Below, piece by piece: positions 21,079 to 29,354 of a stretch of DNA of 32,089 nucleotides. The notes under the pieces were generated by a model. It did not search any database, had not been told where the DNA came from, and worked only from the letters and a program-made list of their open reading frames with translations. A program made the translations under genes and the position numbers. The first letter of the stretch is position 1; each line of letters starts with the position of its first letter. Source of the stretch: Thiomicrospira cyclica (GTDB lineage: Bacteria > Pseudomonadota > Gammaproteobacteria > Thiomicrospirales > Thiomicrospiraceae); the NCBI GenBank assembly GCA_020726325.1, contig DYST01000009.1, positions 1 through 32,089 of the forward strand, written 5' to 3'.

Positions 21079-21879
21079 TTAAGTCAATGCAAACAAAAGC
21101 TTTGCATTGATTTCTAGTTGAGAACGAACAACCTCAGGAGCAATCCCTTTCAAGGCACTGACGCGCTCACCTACCTTGGCAACATAAGCAGGCTCATTCA
21201 ATTTACCACGATGTGGCACTGGTGCTAAATAGGGGGAGTCTGTTTCAATTAACATCCGATCTAAAGGCACATAACCAATAGTATCATGAACGACAGTGGC
21301 ATTCTTAAAGGTTGAGATGCCTGAAAATGAAATATAAAAACCAATATCTAAGGCTTGTTGAGCAACTGTTTTATCTTCAACAAAACAGTGCATAATCCCT
21401 GTAATTTTTCCTTGTCCCACATCACGCAAAACCGCCAATGTTTGCGGGCTAGAATTGCGCGTATGAATAATCAGCGGCTTATTTAACTGTTTTGCTAACT
21501 CAATCTGACGCTCAAAACGCTCGTACTGATGCCCACAGGCACTTTCTGGCTCATGATAAAAATCAAGCCCACACTCACCAATGGCAAGAACTCGCTCATG
21601 TCGTGCTAAGGTCGCCATTGTTTGCCAATCAGCATCGGCATAAAGTGTTTCACTGGTTGGATGTATACCAATTGCCGCATAAACATCATCAAAAGCAAGT
21701 GCATGATTGAGTACACACTGCCAATTGTCTTTTCCTGTCGCCACATCAAGCACCCGATGAACATCCGCTGCACGCGCACGCAACATCACATCATGATTAC
21801 TACCCTGTTCATCTTTTAATAAACACAAATGACAATGCGTATCCATCCATCCTGTCATGCTAAAACTCCTCGGTGGCAT
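21079..21879 (-). CDS. tatD: TatD family metal-dependent hydrolase
   Basis: WMDTHCHL, AIGECGLDFYHE, PLIIHTRNS, ITGIMHCF, LIETDSPYLAP. Confidence 0.93.
   Translation of the reverse strand: MPPRSFSMTGWMDTHCHLCLLKDEQGSNHDVMLRARAADVHRVLDVATGKDNWQCVLNHALAFDDVYAAIGIHPTSETLYADADWQTMATLARHERVLAIGECGLDFYHEPESACGHQYERFERQIELAKQLNKPLIIHTRNSSPQTLAVLRDVGQGKITGIMHCFVEDKTVAQQALDIGFYISFSGISTFKNATVVHDTIGYVPLDRMLIETDSPYLAPVPHRGKLNEPAYVAKVGERVSALKGIAPEVVRSQLEINAKLLFALT
21084..21110. terminator. Hairpin between convergent genes (possible bidirectional terminator)
   Basis: Perfect 10-bp inverted repeat TCAATGCAAA-(CAAAAGC)-TTTGCATTGA, overlapping the tatD 3' end, downstream of the 19948-21060 ORF. Confidence 0.5.
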
Positions 21880-21890
21880 TCCTTCCTGTC

Positions 21891-21914
21891 AAGCCGTCCC
21901 ATGACGGCTTTTTT
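21891..21914 (+). terminator. Intrinsic terminator with plus-strand polarity
   Basis: AAGCCGTC-CCAT-GACGGCTT followed by a T-run on the plus strand; flanked by two minus-strand genes. Confidence 0.6.
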
Positions 21915-21926
21915 ATTGTCTGCAAA

Positions 21927-23543
21927 CTAACTCCCAACTACCAACAACATCAATCCTGTCGTTAACAATCCGATTCTTACCCAACTTTCAAGCAACATCA
22001 ATTCAGGTAAAAAAAGTCCGATTAACACCAAGGAAAGTCCGAGCGCGATGCGTTGTTGCCCTCGACGATTGTTCTGCTGTTCGTTAAGCAAACGGGCAAG
22101 AAGTTCTGACTGAGCAGGCAGGTGCTGATTCATTGCCTGTATCATCTGTTGGTGTTGCACAGGGAAATGTGGCAAGTTTTCGAGCAGATAAGGCAGTTGT
22201 GCTTTTACATTTTTAATGAAGCTCTTTGGTCCTAGGCGTTCGTCCATCCAATCTTGTAAAAAGGGTTTGGCTGTTTTCCATAAGTCTAATTCGTCATTTA
22301 ATTGACGACCCAGGCCTTCGATATTTAACAAGGTTTTTTGCAGCAATACCAGTTGTGGTTGAATTTCCATTTTGAAGCGACGTGCGACTTGGAATAAGCG
22401 CAATAACACCAAACCAAATGAAATATCTTTGAGTGGTCGGTCAAAAATAGGATCGCAGACCGAGCGAATGGCAGCTTCTAACTCATTAACGCGCGTGTCA
22501 GCACTGACCCAGCGTGAGTCTATGTGTAATTGTGCCACACGCCAATAGTCACGGTTAAAAAAAGCTAAAAAGTTTTCTGCCAAATAGCGTTGGTCTTCTG
22601 GTGTTAAGGTGCCCATAATGCCAAAGTCGATGGCAGCATAACGACTATCAGGTAAGACAAAAATATTACCGGGGTGCATATCAGCATGGAAAAAGTTATG
22701 CTTAAATACTTGGGTAAAAAAGATAATTACCCCTTCTTCCGAAAGCTTTTCGATGCTTAAACCTTGTGCTCGTAATGTGTCTAAGTCCGATACAGGTGTG
22801 CCATAAATACGTTCCATGGTCATGACTTGTGGCGCGGTATGTGACCAATAAATATCAGGCACATACAATAAGCTGGAATCGGCAAAGTTGCGCCGTAATA
22901 GGGCAGCATTTGCCGCTTCACGCATTAAATCGAGTTCATCTAAAATGGTTTTTTCAAACTCGGTTACCACCTCTACGGGATGCAAGCGACGGGCAAAGGG
23001 AACAAGTGCTTCGCTAATTTTGGCGAGGGTACTCAAAATACCAATATCCAGCTTGATGATCGGCAAAATATCGGGACGAACCACTTTAACAACGACGTCT
23101 TTACCATCTTTTAACTGCGCTGTATGCACCTGCGCAATGGAGGCAGAGGCAAGCGGAATGGGGTCAAAGTGATTGTAAAGTTCGCTAATGGGTTTGCCCA
23201 GTTGTGACTCGATTAAGTCGATTGCCAGCTGTGATTCAAATGGTGGCACATTATCTTGTAGCTTAATGAGTTCTGCTGAAATATCAGGTGGTAATAAGTC
23301 TAAACGTGTCGATAAGGCTTGTCCGAATTTAATAAAAATCGGCCCTAGACTTTCCAAGGCAAGACGCATGGATTCACCACGGCTACCAAGATGACGTCTT
23401 TGCCACGTCCAAGGCGCGAGTGGCTGTAGCCACAACAGAAATTCAGCCTTTGTGCCGATAAAGAGTTGTTGATCGAGTCCAAACTTGTGCAGGGTACGAT
23501 GAATGGTAATCATCCGCCCGATATGCTTAAAAAAACTGAGCAC
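21927..23543 (-). CDS. ubiB: Ubiquinone biosynthesis atypical kinase UbiB
   Basis: ABC1/UbiB family: LGPIFIKFGQALSTR, ASIAQVHTAQLKDG, FFHADMHPGNIFV, AIDFGIMG; two C-terminal TM segments. Confidence 0.96.
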   Translation of the reverse strand: MLSFFKHIGRMITIHRTLHKFGLDQQLFIGTKAEFLLWLQPLAPWTWQRRHLGSRGESMRLALESLGPIFIKFGQALSTRLDLLPPDISAELIKLQDNVPPFESQLAIDLIESQLGKPISELYNHFDPIPLASASIAQVHTAQLKDGKDVVVKVVRPDILPIIKLDIGILSTLAKISEALVPFARRLHPVEVVTEFEKTILDELDLMREAANAALLRRNFADSSLLYVPDIYWSHTAPQVMTMERIYGTPVSDLDTLRAQGLSIEKLSEEGVIIFFTQVFKHNFFHADMHPGNIFVLPDSRYAAIDFGIMGTLTPEDQRYLAENFLAFFNRDYWRVAQLHIDSRWVSADTRVNELEAAIRSVCDPIFDRPLKDISFGLVLLRLFQVARRFKMEIQPQLVLLQKTLLNIEGLGRQLNDELDLWKTAKPFLQDWMDERLGPKSFIKNVKAQLPYLLENLPHFPVQHQQMIQAMNQHLPAQSELLARLLNEQQNNRRGQQRIALGLSLVLIGLFLPELMLLESWVRIGLLTTGLMLLVVGS

Positions 23544-23560
23544 TGATAATTTTCCGCCTG

Positions 23561-24106
23561 TTAGCTGCCAGATGCAGGGTGTGATGTCTGATGAAATTCG
23601 TTATTACGCCAAAATTGGTAGCTTTCTTTCAGTCCTTGTACACCTTGCATCACGCCTTTGCTGGCTAGCTTTGTGACGGCATGAATTTGAAAAGCAGCAA
23701 AGTCGGGTAAGACTTCAGCGAGTTTTGCTTCCCAGTCAAAATCGAGTTGACGTAAGCAGGTTGTGATTTGAGCAAAAGCAGCTTCATCACCCTGTACATG
23801 AAAATAACCGTCACGAATTGCTTCTGTTGTTGCAACAACATCGCGTAGTTTGGGTAAATGTACGGTTTGTGTACTCAGTGTCGCATCTGCCGCGCCAAAA
23901 GGGGCGCAAAGATGAATGTCGCTAGGACCAAATTGAATGACACGCTTAAAGCCAATATCCGTTAAGATGAGCTTTAGGCGTAATCCATTAAGTTGCGTCA
24001 GATTTTCACGCCAAAAAGGATCTAGCCGAAAAATAGTACGAACTTTTTGTTCTAACAAGGCATTGGCTACAGAAAAAAGTAAGGGGGACATCATGCTGCT
24101 TTCCAA
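23561..24106 (-). CDS. ubiJ: Ubiquinone biosynthesis accessory factor UbiJ (SCP2-like)
   Basis: SCP2-like protein between ubiE and ubiB (ubiE-ubiJ-ubiB order). Confidence 0.85.
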   Translation of the reverse strand: MESSMMSPLLFSVANALLEQKVRTIFRLDPFWRENLTQLNGLRLKLILTDIGFKRVIQFGPSDIHLCAPFGAADATLSTQTVHLPKLRDVVATTEAIRDGYFHVQGDEAAFAQITTCLRQLDFDWEAKLAEVLPDFAAFQIHAVTKLASKGVMQGVQGLKESYQFWRNNEFHQTSHPASGS

Positions 24107-24888
24107 CCTTTATGAATGGCAACAACGCCAAATGTTAAGTTTTCATAACTCACGCGCGTCATACCTGCAGTACGGAACATAGCTGCTAAGGTTTCTTGGT
24201 CGGGATGCATACGAATACTTTCAGCAAGATATTGATAGCTCTCTTTATCCTGTGCTACCAATTGTCCGAGTTGCGGTAGGATATTAAATGAATACCAGTC
24301 GTAACCCTTTGCTAAAATTGGGTCAGTGACTTTAGAAAACTCCACTACCATCAGCATACCATTGGGCTTGAGTACACGATGCAATTCGTTTAAGGCTTGT
24401 TGCTTATCGGTAACATTGCGCAGTCCAAACGACATGGTAATACGGTCAAAACTGTTATCAGCAAACGGCAAGGCTTGTGCATCACTGACGACAAACTCAG
24501 CACGAATGTGTCCCGCATCAATCATGCGATTACGTCCGATACTGAGCATCGACTCATTAATGTCCGATAGGGTGATATTGCCTTGTTCATTGAGCATGGG
24601 TGCTATGCGCTGCCCTAAATCACCCGTACCACTCGCTAAGTCGAGTACCTGATGATGCGCCAATAAACCTAGAGTATCAATAGCGCGACGTTTCCATAAG
24701 CGATGGATGCCACCAGACATTAAATCGTTCATCAAGTCGTACTTAGGAGCGACAGAATCGAAAACGCCTTTAACGCGTTGTGCTTTTTCAGCCCAATCTA
24801 CTTGTTGGAAACCAAAATCAATTTTTTGTGCCATAAAACCTACTGCAGAGCTATCTTGCGTTGTTACTTCTGTACTCACAACAGTCAT
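24091..24888 (-). CDS. ubiE: Ubiquinone/menaquinone biosynthesis C-methyltransferase UbiE
   Basis: KAQRVKGVFDSVAPKYDLMNDLMSGGIHRLWKR, VLDLASGTGDLG, FGLRNVTDKQQAL. Confidence 0.96.
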   Translation of the reverse strand: MTVVSTEVTTQDSSAVGFMAQKIDFGFQQVDWAEKAQRVKGVFDSVAPKYDLMNDLMSGGIHRLWKRRAIDTLGLLAHHQVLDLASGTGDLGQRIAPMLNEQGNITLSDINESMLSIGRNRMIDAGHIRAEFVVSDAQALPFADNSFDRITMSFGLRNVTDKQQALNELHRVLKPNGMLMVVEFSKVTDPILAKGYDWYSFNILPQLGQLVAQDKESYQYLAESIRMHPDQETLAAMFRTAGMTRVSYENLTFGVVAIHKGWKAA

Positions 24889-24987
24889 GTATTAATATAC
24901 ACTCCTGTCGTTGTGCGCCTTGTTGCCTAGCAATTTTAGTGCTTCATAACGGTTTTTAATCAGAAGCGTTAAATTGCTGTGCCTGTT

Positions 24988-26322
24988 TTATAGAATATAC
25001 TGAGTCAAATCCGCTTTGGCGACAATGCTTTCTAACCGTTCTTCGACATAAGCACGGTCAATATTGACCACATCAGCAAGTGCTTCAGCTTGAAAAGATA
25101 GGTCTTCGAGCACCTTTTCCATCACTGTGTGCAAGCGACGAGCACCAATGTTTTCGTTTTGTTCGTTGACTTGATGCGCAAACTCAGCAATTGAGCGTAC
25201 ACCACAATCGGTAAACTTAATATGAATGCCTTCTGTTGCTAACAAGGCTTCTGCTTGACGTGTTAATGCAGCTTTAGGTTCGGTTAAAATACGAACAAAA
25301 TCATCAACCGATAATGCGGTTAGTTCGACACGAATGGGCAGACGACCTTGTAATTCCGCAATTAAGTCGGATGGTTTTGATAAATGAAACGCACCTGAGC
25401 AGATAAAAAGGATGTAGTCTGTTTTAATCATGCCGTATTTTGTTGATACGGTTGTCCCTTCAATCAGCGGCAATAAATCGCGTTGTACACCTTCACGCGA
25501 GACATCTGCACCACCGCGTCCGCCTTCTCGTGCACATACCTTATCGATTTCATCAATGAAAACGATACCTTGTTGTTCCACTTTTTCAACAGCTTGACGG
25601 CGAATTTCTTCTTCATTAACAAGGCGATCCGCTTCTTCTTCGACCAGTTGTTTATAAGCTTGTGCAACGGGTACACGTTGATTCGCTTTTTTATCTTTAT
25701 TAACGCCTTCAAACATTTCTTGCAAATGACTGGTTAATTCTTCCATACCAGAAGGACCAAGAATTTCCATGCGTGCTTTTGGTGCTGCTAAGTCGATATC
25801 AATTTCGGTGGCATCTAACTTGCCATCACGCAAACGCTGACGGAATTTTTCGCGCGTGCTTTGGAAGTGTTCATCTGGGTCGCTATCGCGTGCTGCTGGC
25901 AATAACGCATCGAGAATGCGTTCTTCGGCAGCATGTTCGGCTTTGCCTTTGGCAGATTCAATGGCGCGAGCACGTAACATTTTGACGGAGTTATCGAGCA
26001 AATCCTTGATAATGCTTTCGACATCACGTCCGACATAACCGACTTCGGTAAATTTGGTGGCTTCGATTTTAATAAAGGGCGCGTCAGCAAGATTTGCTAA
26101 GCGACGGGCAATTTCGGTTTTACCGACACCTGTCGGTCCGATCATGAGAATATTTTTGGGCGTGATTTCAGTTACTAAATCAGTAGCAACTTGCATTCTG
26201 CGCCAGCGGTTACGTAAAGCAATAGCCACAGCACGCTTAGCAGCGGCCTGACCGACAATGTGCGCATCGAGTTCGTTAACGATCTGTTGCGGCGTAAGGG
26301 AGGTATTAAGTTTTGTATTCAT
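24988..26322 (-). CDS. hslU: ATP-dependent protease ATPase subunit HslU (ClpY)
   Basis: [32 protein letters not shown], pore motif [16 protein letters not shown]; ends DLTQYIL. Confidence 0.96.
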   Translation of the reverse strand: MNTKLNTSLTPQQIVNELDAHIVGQAAAKRAVAIALRNRWRRMQVATDLVTEITPKNILMIGPTGVGKTEIARRLANLADAPFIKIEATKFTEVGYVGRDVESIIKDLLDNSVKMLRARAIESAKGKAEHAAEERILDALLPAARDSDPDEHFQSTREKFRQRLRDGKLDATEIDIDLAAPKARMEILGPSGMEELTSHLQEMFEGVNKDKKANQRVPVAQAYKQLVEEEADRLVNEEEIRRQAVEKVEQQGIVFIDEIDKVCAREGGRGGADVSREGVQRDLLPLIEGTTVSTKYGMIKTDYILFICSGAFHLSKPSDLIAELQGRLPIRVELTALSVDDFVRILTEPKAALTRQAEALLATEGIHIKFTDCGVRSIAEFAHQVNEQNENIGARRLHTVMEKVLEDLSFQAEALADVVNIDRAYVEERLESIVAKADLTQYIL

Positions 26323-26442
26323 GGTGATATTGTATCTGAAATGAATGAAAAGTTTATAATGATGTTTGTTTATCGTAGTCGATAATGATTCACTTGTTCT
26401 GAAATAGTTGTTTACTTTAGTAAAGTTGGTGGTAATTCTAAG

Positions 26443-26862
26443 ATGAAATGGTCTTTTTTAGTTGTGGGCATTGTCTTAACGCTCGTTTTTGCAGTCATAC
26501 AATTACCAACACGTTATGCCTTAACGCTATTACCATCGTTACCAGCACTGAGCTTATCAGAGCCGACGGGTACGCTTTGGCAGGGTGGTGTGTGCGCAAC
26601 AACGGATATGTTGCCTGAAAAAGCCTGTGCGCATTGGCACTGGCAGTTTGATGGACTCTTTTCTGCAAACTTGGTTTGGGATGTTTTCGCAAATGTTGGC
26701 GATGTCAAAACTCAATCATTGGTGCGGACGAGCACTGCTGCATGGCAAGTATCAGGTACGCTGCAAGCACCTGCTGGACAAGCTATTCCTCAATGGGCTG
26801 CTTTGTTACCAGCAGGAAAAACAGCGACAGAAAAAAAGATCGATTTTTCAGGGCGTTGGTGA
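26443..26862 (+). CDS. Truncated GspN-like type II secretion protein (N-terminal half only)
   Basis: [31 protein letters not shown]...[14 protein letters not shown]...W is GspN/XcpN-like. At 139 aa it is about half the family length and ends over the 3' end of the opposite gene. Confidence 0.55.
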   Translation: MKWSFLVVGIVLTLVFAVIQLPTRYALTLLPSLPALSLSEPTGTLWQGGVCATTDMLPEKACAHWHWQFDGLFSANLVWDVFANVGDVKTQSLVRTSTAAWQVSGTLQAPAGQAIPQWAALLPAGKTATEKKIDFSGRW

Positions 26863-27171
26863 TGCTTGTCGCTTCGGACGCTGTTGCTGCATCTGAGTGC
26901 GAAAAGCTTCTCTTTGTGCTTTGACTGTTTCTCTGTTTGCTTGACGTTCTTGTTTTTCCATGTTTTCGCAGTTCTTATAGTCTTGTGCTGTTTTAGCGGC
27001 TTTGATGCAACGATCGGCGCGATTGAGAATAGCGATACGCGCTTGATGGCTTTGACTTTCGATTTCTACCCTTTGCGCTAACTGTTGCTGACGCTGTGGA
27101 TTTGTCGCTATTTCTTGTGCCAGTGCGCCTGTGGTTAACAGTAAAAAAACGAGCGTTACGAGCATTTTCAT
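26848..27171 (-). CDS. Small exported hypothetical protein (107 aa)
   Basis: Signal peptide MKMLVTLVFLLLTTGALAQE; basic helical body with two Cys (RCIKAAKTAQDYKNCE). Confidence 0.7.
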   Translation of the reverse strand: MKMLVTLVFLLLTTGALAQEIATNPQRQQQLAQRVEIESQSHQARIAILNRADRCIKAAKTAQDYKNCENMEKQERQANRETVKAQREAFRTQMQQQRPKRQASPTP

Positions 27172-27269
27172 GGTTTTTCTCCTAAAATCGTACTGAATTG
27201 GTAACAGGATGAAGCATCAACGCAATTTTTTCAAGATAGCAGTCGTTAGTATTTTGCTACGTTGTGGCG

Positions 27270-27278
27270 TGTTATAAT
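27270..27278 (+). promoter_or_regulatory. Extended -10 promoter element upstream of the RM operon
   Basis: TGTTATAAT (TGnTATAAT) 39 bp upstream of the ATG at 27317; no good -35, as is usual for extended -10 promoters. Confidence 0.5.
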
Positions 27279-27316
27279 CCAGAGCATGAATTTTTGTAAG
27301 ACACTAAGGAAAAATT

Positions 27317-29311
27317 ATGTCTTTTATCCTTGCTACCCTGCTTAAAGACAGTGATTACAAGCTCACGCAGTTTAAGCCAGAACAAATTGAACAGCTCGAA
27401 AAGCGCATCATAACTAAAGAACGCAAGGGTAAAACGACACCTTATATTACCTGTTTGGTGCGAGACAATGGCACAAAAGAGATTAAGCTCACGCCCGAAG
27501 AAGTGGTACGTCAGCTGTATTTAATGGTGCTGATAGAGGACTTAGGCTATCCCATTTCGCAAATGGCGTTGGAGTATGCTGTTGCTTTTGGCACAGAAAC
27601 CAAGCGAGCTGATATCTGTATCTTCGACAAAGACCGTCCGACCACGCCTTATATTATTGTCGAGCTTAAAAAACCAAAACTGAAAGAAGGTAAAGAACAG
27701 CTTAAAAGTTACTGTAACGCCACGGGCGCACCGATGGGCGTATGGAGTAATGGCGAAGCAATTTCTTACTATCACCGCAAAGACCCTAACTATTTCGAAG
27801 ACATCCCAGCGATTCCCAGTGCCAAAGAAAAGCTATCGGACATTTTAACCGCGCGTTGGACGATTGATGACCTTATCAAAGCCGATAAGCTAGTCAATCA
27901 GAAGAAATCATTAAAAGACTTAATTTTAGAAATGGAAGACGAAGTATTAGCAGCGGCGGGTGTTGATGCCTTTGAAGAAATGTTTAAGCTTATCTTTACC
28001 AAGTTATACGATGAAATGCAAAGCGGACGCGATAAAAAACGTACCTTGCTATTCAAAAACTATGGCGATACCGAAAGTGAACTGAAGACTAAAATTCAAA
28101 CCCTGTTTGAAAAAGCCTGCGAAAAATGGGGAGGTGTTTTCCCTGAAGGGGCAAAAATTGACCTCACACCGAGTCATTTAGCGGTTTGTGTGTCGTCGTT
28201 AGAAGGGGTAAAGCTGTTCAATTCTAATTTAGATGTGGTCGATGAAGCCTTTGAATATTTAATTAACAAAAGCAGCAAAGGCGAAAAAGGGCAATATTTC
28301 ACGCCGCGCTATGTTATCGATATGTGCGTTAAAATGCTTAATCCGCAAGAACACGAAACCCTGATTGATACTGCAGCAGGCAGTTGTGGTTTTCCCGTAC
28401 ATGGTATTTTTCATGTGTGGGAACAGATTATGCAAGACGAAGGATTAAGCAAAAGTCATTTGTTTACCAGCGAGCAAAAACCAGCGCGTTGCGAAACCTA
28501 CGTACAAGAAAAAGTCTTTGCTATCGACTTTGATGAAAAAGCGGTACGCGTCAGTCGTACCCTTAATTTAATTGCAGGCGACGGACAAACGAACGTGTTG
28601 CACTTAAACACGCTCGATTATGACCGTTGGGACGAAAAAACCAAAGACGAAAGCTGGACGGATATTTACGGTGAAGGGTGGAAAAAGTTACGCAAATTGC
28701 GCAGCGACAAAGAACAAAACCGCAATTTTAACTTCGATGTGCTGATGGCAAACCCACCCTTTGCAGGCGATATTAAAGAAAGTCGTATTTTAGCGAAATA
28801 TGAGCTAGGCAAAAAAGAGAATGGCAAATATCAAACAGCGGTAGGGCGCGATATTTTGTTTATCGAGCGTAACCTAGACTTTCTCAAACCGGGTGGACGC
28901 ATGGCGGTTGTCTTGCCGCAAGGACGGTTTAACAACAGTAGCGACAAGCGCATTCGTGCGTATATTGCAGGGCGTTGTCGTATTTTGGGCGTTATCGGGC
29001 TGCACGGTAATGTCTTTAAGCCACACACAGGCACAAAAACAAGCGTACTACTGGTGCAAAAATGGGATGACACCCTTTGTCCTAAGGTTGATGATTACCC
29101 TATCTTTTTTGCCACCATGCAAGAGCCTAGCAAAGATAATAGCGGCGATAAAATCTTTGTCAAACAATCCGATGGTTCACCGCTGCTTGATACGCATGGT
29201 CATTTAATCGTTAAGCACGATTTATTTAATCACGATGGGTTAACACAAGACGGCATTAGCGAGGCGTTTATCGAGTTTGCCAAAAAGGAAAAGCTTAGTT
29301 TTTTTCGCTAA
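27317..29311 (+). CDS. Fused restriction endonuclease/N6-adenine DNA methyltransferase (HSDR_N-like nuclease + HsdM-like MTase; Type IIG/IIB-like)
   Basis: N-terminal PD-(D/E)XK pattern RADICIFD...YIIVELKKPK...QLKSYCNATGAPMGVWSNG; HsdM helical domain; MTase motif I DTAAGSCGFP and motif IV NPPF. Confidence 0.9.
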   Translation: MSFILATLLKDSDYKLTQFKPEQIEQLEKRIITKERKGKTTPYITCLVRDNGTKEIKLTPEEVVRQLYLMVLIEDLGYPISQMALEYAVAFGTETKRADICIFDKDRPTTPYIIVELKKPKLKEGKEQLKSYCNATGAPMGVWSNGEAISYYHRKDPNYFEDIPAIPSAKEKLSDILTARWTIDDLIKADKLVNQKKSLKDLILEMEDEVLAAAGVDAFEEMFKLIFTKLYDEMQSGRDKKRTLLFKNYGDTESELKTKIQTLFEKACEKWGGVFPEGAKIDLTPSHLAVCVSSLEGVKLFNSNLDVVDEAFEYLINKSSKGEKGQYFTPRYVIDMCVKMLNPQEHETLIDTAAGSCGFPVHGIFHVWEQIMQDEGLSKSHLFTSEQKPARCETYVQEKVFAIDFDEKAVRVSRTLNLIAGDGQTNVLHLNTLDYDRWDEKTKDESWTDIYGEGWKKLRKLRSDKEQNRNFNFDVLMANPPFAGDIKESRILAKYELGKKENGKYQTAVGRDILFIERNLDFLKPGGRMAVVLPQGRFNNSSDKRIRAYIAGRCRILGVIGLHGNVFKPHTGTKTSVLLVQKWDDTLCPKVDDYPIFFATMQEPSKDNSGDKIFVKQSDGSPLLDTHGHLIVKHDLFNHDGLTQDGISEAFIEFAKKEKLSFFR

Positions 29312-29354
29312 GCCCATTTAATAAAGCCAAATATCAGGCTTTATTGGATGGGCT
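29299..29354 (+). promoter_or_regulatory. Candidate programmed -1 frameshift site (slippery heptamer + stem-loop)
   Basis: T_TTT_TTT at 29299-29305, in register with zero-frame codons AGT TTT TTT CGC TAA. Spacer CGCTA, then AGCCCATTTAATAAAGCC (29311-29328) pairs with GGCTTTATTGGATGGGCT (29337-29354): 18 bp including two G-U pairs, 8-nt loop. The -1 frame is open into the S ORF. Confidence 0.65.

Noticed and set aside
26379-26400. GATAATGATT near the hslU/gspN divergent region as a Fur box
   Set aside because: Only the left half matches the Fur consensus; the right half (CACTTGTTC) is poor.
29311-29354. The RM/S junction stem-loop as an intrinsic terminator
   Set aside because: No U-tract follows the 3' arm (GGAGATTAGC), and the S ORF continues through it; the frameshift-signal reading fits better.
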